From: Epiperipatus broadwayi
Taxonomy: Eukaryota; Onychophora; Udeonychophora; Euonychophora; Peripatidae
DNA: 64,000 nt
Direction: 5' to 3'
NCBI GenBank assembly: GCA_028023455.1
Contig: JAQFVV010000023.1
Location: 372,001 to 436,000 of the forward strand
How positions within the stretch are numbered: position 1 is the stretch's first letter; every line of letters begins with the position of its first letter. Both the position numbers and the translations under genes were made by a program. The notes beneath the pieces were generated by a model, which was not told the DNA's origin, searched no databases, and was given only the letters and a program-made list of their open reading frames with translations. This document shows positions 39,074 through 49,679 of this stretch, one piece after another.

Positions 39074-39366
39074 CTATAAATGGTTGACTAGTTTTGTTGG
39101 GTGTAGATATTTTTTTTTTAACAACTTTTAGCGGAGACTTAGATGGTGATGATTTTGGTTTTGATAGAGCTTTTTTCTTTTTGGATATTTCGTCTTCAGA
39201 ATCCCCATCCCTCTCATTTTCTTCATCAGAAGTTAAATCCTTCTCTTCTTCTTCATCCCAAGTTAAGTCCTCCTCTTCATCATCTTCCTCATCATCTTCC
39301 TCTTCTTCCTCATAAGTTTCATCATTATCATCATCTTCTTCTTCAGAATCACTAGCTAACCGAAAC
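39074..39366 (-). CDS. Probable internal exon of an acidic nuclear-type protein
   Basis: The minus strand has an acceptor ATTTTAG directly before 39366 and a donor GTATAG directly after 39074. The 293 bp between them are open in one frame and both ends are phase 1, so the exon is symmetrical. It encodes about 97 residues: LASDSEEEDDDNDETYEEEE and a long D/E-rich run, then LTSDEENERDGDSEDE, then a basic stretch KKKKALSKPKSSPSKSPLK and KKKISTPNKTSQPF. Acid-then-base tracts with SP sites are typical linkers of chromatin or DNA-repair proteins. I cannot name the gene, and no neighbouring exon was found in this window. The serine-rich frames on the plus strand are its antisense shadow. Confidence 0.6.
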
Positions 39367-39849
39367 CTAAAATAAAAGCAGCAAAATCAATTTCAAATGC
39401 ATTAAAAAATAATATTAAGAAAAAAAAAGAATATATCCAAAATGTCATAACATTAATTAATGACTACTAGATATGAATTAAACATTGTGTAATATATATA
39501 TATTGTAACGATATATAAATATGCCATTACATTAATTTAAAATAAAAACTAATTTTGCAAACAAAAATAAATTTATTAAAAATCTAAAAGCTAAAAAAAA
39601 AATTAAAGAGTTGTTAAACGTATATATATTCGCATAGATGCAAAACTTTAAAAATATTTTTTTTTAATAAATAAAAGTATTTGAACGTACTTTGTTATAA
39701 AAAAAGTACAAGATTTAAAGATAAAATATGTTTGTAAATGGAAATGATTGTTTTATAAAGTAATTGAAAAGCAAACTAGCCCTCAGGGCTCTTATATATT
39801 GTAATTAAAAAGTCAGAGGATAAGATAAATAAGAGAATAAAAAGAATTA

Positions 39850-40152
39850 GCTTGACCAATGGAAGCACCAAGCCTCAGCCCGGACCCTAATGAAAATGAT
39901 GGATTAGTGACATTTTGTTGGTTGAATCTGTGTGGATACTATAAAAAGAGAAATATTGAGTTCTAGAGAGTTCCAGCTTGATTGTTTTTGAGAGTTGTGA
40001 TAGGACGCACATATCACACTCTATTTTAAAACAAAATGAAATGACTGTGATTCCGAAATGAAACCAGCTAAGATCGCCTCCATAACATCAGACCGGTCTT
40101 CCAATGGGGACATCGTGGGAATCTGCACCAAGAACCGTGACTCTTCTTCTGT
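39850..40152 (+). promoter_or_regulatory. CCAAT/TATA promoter with possible first exon (gene or LTR)
   Basis: A GC-richer island. GACCAATGG lies at about 39855 and TACTATAAAAAG at about 39937. An initiator-like CCAGCTTGATT follows about 40 bp later. An ATG at about 40061 opens MKPAKIASITSDRSSNG followed by DIVGICTKNRDSSS, and the frame runs into a good donor (TCT/GTAAGC) at about 40153. No following exon was recognised. The layout also fits the U3-R-leader of an LTR element, like the LTR at 15 kb. Confidence 0.35.
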
Positions 40153-40384
40153 AAGCTATTGAACTGAACAATTTCAAAATTTAAAAATAATTAAGAACTT
40201 TCGTTCAAACTTTTAAGATTCAGCTAACCTAGATTTAAAAATGAACTCTTATCTAATTTTCAAATTGACAATTAATGTTTAAATTATATATATCTGACTT
40301 ATGTTTCAAATTAATTATAAATGTTTAATTTTTACATATTTTCTTGCTAAAAAAAAATCATTTCCATTTTATTATTTTTTATTT

Positions 40385-41230
40385 GTATAAATTATTATAA
40401 ATGCATAAATTTAAGTTGGGTATGGACGTTGCATGGATTCATTAGCGGTTAATTATGTTGTGGTTTTCATATTCGATTAGAATATATAAGTCATCGATGT
40501 CAATGCAGCATCTTATGATGAATGCCACTGGGTTTCTTGTATTCCCTCTGCAATTGATGTTATCAATGGCTTTGTATTTTGATTGGTTATGTTTATTTTG
40601 GAATGTTTTTAACTGTGGAATCTATGCAGCCAATCTATACTCAACATTATAAAACAAATTTTATAAATTTCATCTGTGCGAATTTAAATAAATGTTAAAT
40701 TTAAGTCGGGCGTGAATGGCTATATAGATTTGTAAAGTCATATTAATTAATTATGGGAGGGTAATCTTAGATTATTTGTTTCGTAGTTAGATTGGGTCAA
40801 TGGATTGGATATATCGGTGTAATTAGTAGATGTAGCATGAGATCTGCTAGGGGCAGGATTGCATATATACATCACACCCCTCGTTTGCCTATGGAATTGG
40901 ATAGTAAGACGGAAGACGCGGTCCATTCCTATGGAGTTTTTTGTTTATTGTTCTTCTCGCCAACAGATATAGCATTCCTGTTTGGTTGAGAGACAATGTC
41001 TTCTCTAACTCTACTTACTGTTCAGATGTACATTCCTGACAGTATAGTATTTTGTGCTGTTGTATTCATGCTGCATTGAATACATCGATATATCAGATGG
41101 ATTGACGTTGGTTTGGCTGCGAACTTTTGGCCTAGGGTTAACTAAGGGATAGAACATTTTCTTTTCAAATACAATCTATGCAGTTTATTCATACTCGACA
41201 ATCTTAAAATTTTAAAATAATAATTTAAAT
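40385..41230. repeat. Degenerate duplicated segment
   Basis: Two related blocks: one from AAATTTAAGTTGGGTATGGA (about 40406) to CTATGCAGCCAATCTATACT (about 40622), and one from AAATTTAAGTCGGGCGTGAA (about 40698) to CTATGCAGTTTATTCATACT (about 41176). The second is longer. Both are GC-richer than the flanks. Open frames inside (40455-40652, 40792-40989) match nothing known. Confidence 0.5.
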
Positions 41231-41454
41231 TAAATGTTAATATTAAAATCTAAAATACTAAATGTTATTCCTCAAATTCTAAAAGATTATATATTTGCGT
41301 CAATAAATATTGTTTGTGTGTTAATTACTGGCAGTGGCTGTTATTTATTTATATTTAAGATATAAATTAAAGATATAGATTATTATCTCTGCGTCTCCAC
41401 TGAGCTAGTGACAATGGGCTAACGATCGGAATCAACCAGAATAAATTTTTTTTT

Positions 41455-41560
41455 TTACTTACGTATCTGCCTACTATATAAATTTTCTAAGTTCAAATGC
41501 CTAGTGGCGCGCTGTAGTGCAGATTACACTAAGTCCCCTTCTCCCTCGATCGTTATAATA
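41455..41560 (+). repeat. Short interspersed repeat R2, copy 1
   Basis: CGTATCTGCCTACTAT, then ATTTTCTAAGTTCAAAT, then GCCTAGTGG and GCAGATTA are shared with 48497-48600. GTTCAAAT resembles a box B, so this may be a SINE piece. Confidence 0.6.
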
Positions 41561-41827
41561 TATATATAAAATCTTAATAATAATTTATTTATACATATAA
41601 ATGAATGAATGCAAATATGTGTTACAATTTGAAATATTTTATATTGCCTATATATGTATTTGCTAGGCAATGAAGAGAATGGAGTGGAAACATGGATAAT
41701 AACGTATTCATGTCTATATGCCATCACATGACCTAAAAAGCATCACATATTACCAATCTATATGCAACTTTCTCCCAATCTCACTACATTTATGTCATCC
41801 AGTTTAAGTTCTAATAGTCAACAGGTA

Positions 41828-42002
41828 TCAAATGATAGTACTTAATAAATGCTTATCCCCTGCTATCTGATCCAAGTATTTCCAGATTAATTTAATTTTG
41901 CAAGTAAACTGCTTTAGACTGACAATTTTACAAATTTTTCCCAATTTGGAATTTGGGCTGCTGCTAGAAGAAAGATGCCTTGGACTCAAAAGGCCAAGTG
42001 CA
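41828..42002 (-). CDS. Possible terminal exon, unknown protein
   Basis: The minus strand has a T-rich stretch ending GAAAAG just before 42002. It is then open for 57 codons: ALGLLSPRHLSSSSSPN, KLGKICKIVSLKQF and LIWKYLDQIAGDKHLLSTII before TGA. A serine-rich start and a hydrophobic/basic end look protein-like. I do not recognise it. A mobile-element tail is an alternative. Confidence 0.25.
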
Positions 42003-42019
42003 CTTTTCAAAAATCAAAA

Positions 42020-42930
42020 AAATCCTCATTGGTGAAAGCTATTTTGGAAATATTTAGATAGAATAGCACTGGATAACAACCAATTGGCATCTCTTTATTA
42101 GTAAAGATTACCCTAGATAGCATATACATGGTGATATTGGGAAAAAATTGCTAATAGATTGTATGTGTCCTATGTTATTTAATGCAATGATAAAATGTTA
42201 GTAGAAGTTAAATAACATTAGCATTTATATTCCAATATTTTATTTTTATTAATTAAAGTTTTGAATTAATGTGTGATACAAAAATGATTTTTCCACTTCA
42301 GATTATCTTCGTGGGCATCATTTTGCAAATTATGAAGCAGTAACTAGTCATAAAAGTAAAAGTGTGCATCTTTTTGAATTTCTTTGTTTCAACCATTTTC
42401 ATATTTATTTCATAGCACAGCACTAGAGATTGAGATTGATGGAGAAACATTTGTAAAATAAAGATATTTTCATTTATAAAAAATGTCATATGTTAAAATG
42501 AAATGTAATCTCATTAAAGGTTATCCCTCCCCCAGCCTTGAGAATTAGTTTTATTATTAATAAAGATTTATGGTGGGAAATAAAAATATATAAAATGACA
42601 TCATAACAGAAATTAAAGGTAATTTAATAAATTTGCTGTATTTATTCATGATTTGATTATAATTGTTTATTTTAACATATTTATTTATTCTTATATATTT
42701 AATAAAAAGTTAATAACATAAATTAATATTCAATACAGTTTTCCTCATGCAATCAGATATTTATTATCTTTAAAGTTGAATATTAGCATTATGTTTCATT
42801 TATTATAAATATTATTCATGAATGTTACAAACTGAAGCTACAACTCATATAAACTAAATATAAAATTAATTAAGTTAATAAATAAGTATTTAATAAAGTT
42901 ATTTAAGACATAAAAGTTATAAAATTTTGT
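42020..42930. other. AT-rich gap
   Basis: Nothing recognised. Confidence 0.4.
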
Positions 42931-42968
42931 ATACAGAGCTCACAAAACAAGCTCTTAACAAGCTTTAA

Positions 42969-43031
42969 GAATATCCTCAATTCCAGACCGGTTTCTGCTT
43001 CTGGCATCGTCAGTGAGATGCCAGGATATTC
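42969..43031 (-). ncRNA. Hammerhead ribozyme, array unit 1
   Basis: Minus strand. The core CUGACGA is followed by stem II UGC/GCA with loop CAGAA, then GAAAC, CG and the cleavage triplet GUC (cleavage after the base at 42986). Outer stem I pairs GAAUAUCCU (43031-43023) with AGGAUAUUC (42977-42969), nine perfect pairs. The inner stem I has one C-A mismatch. All catalytic bases are present. Confidence 0.85.
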
Positions 43032-43371
43032 ATTAGATTAAAAATACTAGGACAAACCCAGCATTTTATCTAATGTATAAGCATTGAGAAAAAAATCTGA
43101 AATTTTCCAACATCCATATGTCTAAAAATCCAGCTATCTAACTCAAATGGCCATATGTAACTGAACTAAGTTCAGATACACCATATATTAATATCTTTAG
43201 CTGTATAAAATTGCCAAAGCCTTAATAGCAAAAAATAAAATGATAAAAAATCAGATCAGATGTCACATCACTTAATTTTAATAAAGCTCATATTTACAAA
43301 TGTTATAATAAAGCTCGTATTTACAAATGTTATATATAGAGCTCGCAAAACAAGCTCTTAACAAGCTTTGA

Positions 43372-43434
43372 GAATATCCTCAACCCCAGACTGGTTTCTG
43401 TTTCTGGCATCATCAGTGAGGTGCCAGGATATTC
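43372..43434 (-). ncRNA. Hammerhead ribozyme, array unit 2
   Basis: Minus strand. The core CUGAUGA, GAAAC and GUC are intact. The inner stem I, CCUCA against UGGGG, is fully paired, and the outer stem I is nine perfect pairs. Stem II is weakened to UG/CA by one change (loop CCAGAAA). The cleavage base is at 43389. Confidence 0.82.
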
Positions 43435-43747
43435 ATTAGATTAAAAATACTAGGACAAGCCCAGCACTTTATCTAATGTATAATTATGGAAAATAAAATC
43501 TGAAATTTTCAGACATCCATACGTCTAAAAATCCAGCTATCTAACTCAAATAGCCATATGGGACTGAACTAAGTTCAGATACACCATATATTAATAGCTT
43601 TAGCAATATAAAATTACCAAAACCTTAATAGCAAAAAATAAAATGATAAAAAATCAAGTCAGATGTCACATGACTTAATTTTAATAAAGCTCATATTTAC
43701 AAATGTTATATATAGAGCTCGCAAAACAAGCTCTTAACAAGCTTTGA

Positions 43748-43801
43748 GAACCCCAGACAGGTTTCTGCTTCTGGCATCATCAGTGAGGTGCGAGGATGTT
43801 C
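43748..43801 (-). ncRNA. Hammerhead ribozyme, array unit 3 (outer stem I damaged)
   Basis: The core CUGAUGA, stem II UGC/GCA, GAAAC-CU-GUC and the inner stem CCUCA/UGGGG are intact. About 9 bp of the outer stem I 3' strand are deleted, so loop contacts that speed cleavage are probably lost. Confidence 0.78.
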
Positions 43802-44120
43802 ATTAGACTAAAAATGCTAGGACAAGCCCAGCACTTTATCTAATGTATAACTCTATATATAACATTTATAAATATGAGCTTTATTAAAATTTAAGTCATG
43901 CGACATCTGACTTGATTTTTTATCATTTTATTTTTTGCTATTAAGGCTTTGGCGATTTTATATTGCTAAAACTATTAATATATGGTATATCTGAACTATA
44001 GCTATTTGAGTTAGATAGTTGGATTTTTAGACATATGGATGTCTGAAAATTTCAGATTTTCTTCTCAATAGTTATACATTAGATAAAGTGCTGGGCTTGT
44101 CCTAGTATTTTTAATCTAAT

Positions 44121-44166
44121 CAATATCCTGGCATCTCACTGACGACACCAGAAGCAGAAACCGGTC
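44121..44166 (+). ncRNA. Hammerhead in the inverted unit, ending at the cleavage site
   Basis: Plus strand. The core CUGACGA, then a damaged stem II (ACACCAGAAGCA), then GAAAC-CG-GUC ending at 44166. Directly after the GUC the sequence jumps to GAGCTTGTTTTACGAG, which in other units lies 31 bases further on. The 3' strand of stem I is therefore missing. Confidence 0.65.
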
Positions 44167-44259
44167 GAGCTTGTTTTACGAGCTCTATATATAACATTTG
44201 TAAATACGAGCTTTATTAAAATTAAGTCATGTGACATCTGACTGATCATTTTATTTCAA

Positions 44260-46495
44260 GTTATAAAATTAAAAAATTACAAGAATATTTAAAGTCAGAA
44301 ACTAAATTTTATGCCTAGTATAAGTTTAGTACAGTGCTGAATTCAGGAGTTGAATGCCCAAGGATTGTCAGTACAACTGCCACCTCCACTATCTGAACTT
44401 TTTAAAAATTTCTTGTCAATAAAGCATTAGATTAATCTTTAGTATGTGGTTTTTATGAACTTTAAAGAACATAATAAGAAAATTATGGTGTGGGGTACAT
44501 TTATTTAATTGACAATGAATATATATTAATTGACAATAAATGTAAAATAAAATCCACTATTGAATAAAGCATTGCCAGAAAGCATTCAATATAAAGTTAT
44601 GTATAACATTTATGAGTTGAATTCCTGATATATGTGATATTAAATATACATATATTAGGCATTTATTTCTCTGGGTACAGCATAGATTTATGTGGAAAAG
44701 AAAATTGACATCCCCTTACATATTATATATTATAACAGCTATGAACTACACAATATATTATTACTAGATGTGTTAATGCTTATATTAAGTCACTTTTATG
44801 TAAGAGTACTTAGCAGTTATATTTAATGCTTTTATTATTTTCTCCCAATATAAAGCTATATTAGCATTATTTTTAAATAATGGAGAAATAAAGATAAGAT
44901 ACTATTGGGGGTGGGGGGTGGGGGGTGTTGCAGTTATATGATTGAAGAAGGTTTTGCAAAATATTCTATCTTTTATAAAGGAAATGCAGGACATTTGAAA
45001 TAATTTCCTATATATTTGTTATAATAATCATCCAAAAGGTGTTATATCCTTTGCTATATAAGATTCATAATAATAAAAAATAATTACATAGTATGCCAGC
45101 TGGAAACTTGCCATCCATTTTTATTTTAAGTAATCCACTTTCAGAGATTTTTCAACATATAGTATAAACAATAGTGCTGATTCTAAATTATCGTATTCAA
45201 TATTTACTTTTTTATATATTTATTAGAATGATAAATTTAGAAATACAAAAGTCCAAAGGGTTGTAATTAAAAATAAAACATGATTAAGCAAACTATAACA
45301 AATGTGTTCATGTTGGTGGACAGTCATTACTTTTCGATGGGCACTATCCTCTAATTTTGAAAATATTATATTTATTATTTTAATTAACAGCCATTTTATT
45401 TGTATTATATATATTCCAATGGTTTTAATGAGCACATGGCTTGTGAAATATATAATGTTAAGAATATAAATCCATTCGCAGAACAAACAAATCCGAATAT
45501 ATTACTAAAATAATTCGCAAGCAAGATTCCTTAAGAATCAGTTAAATAAACTTGCAAAGATAAAATAGACTGGCATTAATATAACAAAAGATGGGTGTTA
45601 TTTGCAAATTAATTTAAATAATTTTTTAGGAATTTTTCTTATGAATTATTTTAATAATATATTTGGACATGATGTTATGTGAGTGGGTAATATATAAAAT
45701 AAATAATTAAATATTACAATAAAAAATACATCAGTTTTGAATATGACTGAGTTTAGAAATCACTTATTATTATTATCATAAAGACTTGTTACACATTTGA
45801 AGACAAATATCTTTATATATGTCTGTGTTTTGCTGTATGTTTCTGAAAATAAAAAGGTGTCTTTTCAGATTGTAATTCAAAATACATTGTGTTTAAAAGC
45901 ATGCAAAAGAAAATATAAATTTACTTATATATTTAATTTTGATTATATAATATACAAATGTTTAAAATTTTAAATGCACTCTATAAGTTAAGATATTTAT
46001 TAATTTCAAGTTTAAAAAGTAATTATTTGATATTTATGAATAGAAATACAATTACATTAATATCTAAAGATTAGGGTATTTTAAAAATCAAGACAGCAAT
46101 CTAAACTGCTATTATTACCATTATATAGAATGAGCCAAAGTTATTTTATTATAATATTTTTTCATTAATACAGATATATTTATCAATTATTCAGATTTTG
46201 TAAATTATTTTACCAACACAATTAATTAAATATTTCTAAATAAAATTGTAAAAAAAAATTTTAAATGAGTATTATTCTAAAATGACTACAGTCATTTTCA
46301 CATCTTTTAGAGTAATTGATTTATGCAAAAAATATAAAAAAATTTATTGCTGTGATGCATTAAAATGGGTCTTCTTAGGACAATCAAAATTATAGAGCCT
46401 ATATTATTTTTTTACTTAAAAAAACTTTATCTTTATTTAAAATAATTGACAGCCTATAATTAAAAATTTTATATTTAATAAAGTTAATATTTTTT
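44260..46495. other. AT-rich gap with one G-rich run
   Basis: A run G5-T-G6-T-G6 lies at about 44907-44925. A CTGAATTCAGG palindrome near 44337 appears trivial. No gene was recognised. Confidence 0.4.
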
Positions 46496-46501
46496 AATAT
46501 A

Positions 46502-47665
46502 CACCTGGGTCTCATTTTATGCAGTAAATAGGTTCCATAAAAAACCCACATTAAAAAAATCACACAAAAATAGACAACTTACCTTGAAAAATGGGGGATA
46601 GGTTCTGTAATTTTCAGAAATCGCATAAAAGCAAAGTAACAAGGAAAAATTACTTTAAAATTCGCATTAAAAAAATAAGGAAATAAAGTATGACTAATAA
46701 AAAAATATCAAATATTTGAACATTCTTTACTTTTTTTTATTAACTACAGTATGTAATTTTACATTTTTTCAAATTATTTGACAATATGGGGTTCATTTGT
46801 AAACTGGTAAGAAATCAGATTCATCACAAGAGAAAATACAACTTGCGCCACTTTCAGTCTTGTGCTGTGTTAATGGTTTTCTGGTGACAATGTAATCAGT
46901 GATTAAACTTTGAGATGAGGTTTTACTAATTGTTTATAAAGCTCGTGATATCCAGACATATAACTAATTTAGATATCGTTGGAATTTAAGGGGTTGTTCA
47001 TTGCAGCAAACTCTCTCAGATTTCAGCATTTTCTGACATTTTTCTTTGTCTCACACATCAATGTAAAATCTATGATTAAATGATTAATACTTATCAGAAA
47101 ATAATAAATTTGTCTTCATTTGATAGATATTTGTGTTTACTACTGAATTAAATTTTAAATGTTCACATTTTGTTTCTATATTTAAAAAATAAGATCGCAA
47201 TCAAAACAAAAAGATTATACATTATCGGTAGAAAGATTATTTTCAATTTACAAAATTTCGTTATTTATTTTAAAAATCTAAAAGAATATTTATTTCTGTT
47301 ATATCTAACAAAATATATTTTAAAAGTTTAAAATTTTTGAATATTTATTGCAATATTTTTATACTTGTAAGTATAAATCTATTATTATTATTTACTCATA
47401 AGTATAAGTAGGTTATTTATGTAGAAGCTAAGATTCTAAATACAGGTTCAGGCCATATTCATGTTAGCTGCTAATATAACATTATACTTTTGAAAAAAAG
47501 ATATTTCAAGCCAACATTAGTTATTAATAATTTAAATTTCTTGATATCTAATAAATATAGTGATCACATAAAAGAAAACCCACATAAAAAGATATTAAGA
47601 AGAAACATGAATCGCATAACTTCAAGACCGCATTAAAAAAATCCACATAAAACGAGACCCAGGTG
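46502..47665. mobile_element. Tigger-like DNA transposon, copy 2 (1.16 kb, non-autonomous)
   Basis: Ends CACCTGGGTCTCATTTTATG (left) and CATAAAACGAGACCCAGGTG (right), flanked by TA on both sides. The interior aligns with 18033-18633 and 20521-20796 of copy 1. An extra 0.3-kb part here (about 46885-47165) is also found at 26010-26110, so copy 1 has lost it. No transposase is visible; it must have moved with help from an autonomous relative. Confidence 0.8.
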
Positions 47666-47765
47666 TATATATTTTGGAAAATAGTTTTTTTAAATTAAAA
47701 AAATCCACATAAAATGAGACCCAGGTGTATATATTTTGGAAAATTGTTTTTTTAAATTAAAAAAA
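47596..47765. repeat. Tandem duplication of the Tigger-like right end
   Basis: The right TIR plus adjoining flank (ATATTTTGGAAAATAGTTTT and the AAATTAAAAAAATCCACATAA part) is repeated with a period of about 68 bp, giving a second ATGAGACCCAGGTGTATA just outside the element. Confidence 0.75.
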
Positions 47766-48490
47766 GAAATTAACTTTTCTACTTTATCATATTATTCTCA
47801 TTTCTATTATTTCCCCACATCATTCATCTATTCTTTTTGGTCCCAGAACTAGCACAAACAGAAATGTTATTTTTTTCTAAGCTTTATCATACCCAGAATC
47901 TAGATCATGAGTAGGGGATCTTTTTTCTGCCAAAAGCCATTTGAATATTTATAACCTCATTTGTGTTATATATTTAAAAATTAGCCTACTATATTTGATC
48001 AAAAATGTAATTAATTTACCTCTAATCATTAATGCTTGGGAGCCAATTTCAACTTTCCTTTTTAAATGAGGATCATAATATTTTTGTGAATTAAAAATAA
48101 AATAACATCATTATTATTAAAGACTGTTCCCTATTTAATTACAATTTTTCTGATTTGCCTTGAACTTATCTTCATGACATATATTCTTAGATTCCTTTTT
48201 ATGTTCAGAACAGGGAGCTGGGATGCATAAACTCCCCTTAAATAAAATGGTTTTGAATTTTCCATTCTTTTTTTTTTAATTACTTGCTCTCATTGAATTT
48301 TCTGACTTGTTTGTAATTTTCATAAATCATGTCAGCTACTAGATGAAGCTTCTTTTCAAGTTTTCTATTTTAATATATTTTTCTTTCCCAATAATATTGT
48401 TATAATCAGAATGTTTGATAGTGTCTCTTAATAATATGTTCTTTATTAACTGAAATACTTTCCAGACATATCAGGCACATCCAGTAACCT
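47766..48490. other. AT-rich gap
   Basis: Nothing recognised. Confidence 0.4.
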
Positions 48491-48496
48491 CTCCTG

Positions 48497-48600
48497 TTCG
48501 TATCTGCCTACTATTCAAAATTTTCTAGGTTCAAATAGCCTAGTGGTGACCTGGTATGGCAGATTAGGTTAGGGGGGTTCCATTGACCGTTATATTATCA
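48497..48600 (+). repeat. Short interspersed repeat R2, copy 2
   Basis: Matches 41455-41560: CGTATCTGCCTACTATTCAA, GGTTCAAATAGCCTAGTGG and GGCAGATTA. The match fades after the GGGGGG run. Confidence 0.6.
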
Positions 48601-49330
48601 ATGTAAGTTTAAAATACCTGCCAAAGAAGCCTCATAAATTCCACTGTAAGTGGAATGGGAATTTGCTATCATACTATTATCAGTTAAAATCTAGTTCATA
48701 TTTAGTAATATAATACATACTTATGTTGAGAGATATGCAAGAAAAATAATAATTAACCAATAATATACATCAACAACTTTAGTTTACTAAATATTATATG
48801 TTATATACAGATTCTATTATTATGTATAAATATATTGTAAATAACAAAATAAACTCATTTTTAAAGTATGTATTTGAAAATTGTGTTTTATAAAATATTC
48901 CAAGAAATAGTAAAATTTGAAATAGACCCTCATTTGTTATGATTTTTAAAAAGTTAAGAGATTTTTTTTATATATAACAGTTAAAGGTAGAGAACAATTT
49001 TGCAAGCTGCTGTCCGTAGGAGTGTGATACGTGTTCTCCACATAGTAAAGATACCATCATATTACATTTGCATTGTTTGTTTTTTACAGTTATTACATTA
49101 AGACTCCTCCAGATTAGCAATGAACTAAAGCATTTTTAATGACAAGTAGAAACCTATTTACTGTTTGATTGAGCTGACTATCAGCTGAATATCTGGAAAA
49201 AAAAAACCTTTGAAGTCTGTCATATAGAATGAAGTTTTTTTAATTAAAATTGAACAGTAGTAAGTTTTATGGAATGTTTTTATTATTATTAAACTATATA
49301 TTTTTAATATTTAAATACAAATATAGCATA
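48601..49330. other. AT-rich gap
   Basis: Nothing recognised. Confidence 0.4.
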
Positions 49331-49334
49331 TATA

Positions 49335-49455
49335 CTTTAGCTAGATGTAACTACAGGAAACTTGAAGCCAAAGCTCACTTCTGATCATCCATTCCCTCTT
49401 ATACAACCGATACATATGATTACATACATGTGAAAAAGATAAATGATCTCCAATA
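49335..49455 (-). repeat. SINE-S, inverted partial copy
   Basis: The reverse complement reads GGAGATCATTTATCTTTTTC, then ACATGT, then CGGTTGTATAAGAGGGAATGG, then GAGCTTTGGCTTCAAG. This is the 3' half of SINE-S. It lies immediately upstream of the plus-strand copy, so the two SINEs are head to head. Confidence 0.65.
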
Positions 49456-49456
49456 T

Positions 49457-49672
49457 GTGTATTTTGTGCTATCTTAATATAAACTGAACACTGATTATAT
49501 ATGTATGTAGATGATCTGGACCAACTGATGAGTGCTGGTTCAGCATGTACTATGTCTATTGAAGATCCCTTATCTTTTTCACATGTGATCATGTGTATCA
49601 ATTGTATAAGATGGAGTGGAAGACTAAAGGGAGCTTGAAAGTCTGGGTTCAAATTTCCTCTAATTATATTTT
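49457..49672 (+). repeat. SINE-S, copy 3
   Basis: Full-length relative of 38165-38395. It contains the hammerhead-like motif, TCTTTTTCACATGT and the tRNA-like 3' part GATGGAGTGGAAG (box A-like) and TCTGGGTTCAAATTTCC (box B). Confidence 0.65.
49511..49566 (+). ncRNA. Degraded hammerhead motif in SINE-S copy 3
   Basis: CUGAUGA is at 49525-49531. Stem II is GUGCU/AGCAU with a GGUUC loop. The GAAA site has decayed to GUAC, and the cleavage triplet GUC is kept at 49554-49556. An outer stem I pairs GAUCU (49513-49517) with AGAUC further 3'. Confidence 0.45.
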
Positions 49673-49679
49673 TGTAAAT

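Larger units (their letters stand above)
42935..44255. repeat. Hammerhead satellite array, family A (retrozyme-like)
   Basis: Three direct units in minus-strand sense, starting near 42935, 43338 and 43714, are followed by an inverted unit (about 43855-44185) and a partial one (44185-44255). Spacing between cleavage sites is 403 and 367 bp. Every direct unit holds a type I hammerhead. Shared landmarks are AGAGCTC...AAGCTCTTAACAAGCTT, the ribozyme, CATTAGATTAAAAATACTAG, TCTGAAATTTTC and AATAAAGCTC...TACAAATGTTATA. There is no protein coding. Tandem ribozyme units of this size match described animal retrozymes, which are thought to be copied through circular RNA. The match to that class is inference. 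Confidence 0.8.

Noticed and set aside
39094-39355. Two serine/histidine-rich plus-strand open frames
   Set aside because: They are antisense to the acidic exon on the minus strand, which has proper splice sites and phase.
49341-49652. 103-codon minus-strand open frame
   Set aside because: It runs across the SINE-S inverted pair and has no recognisable protein features.
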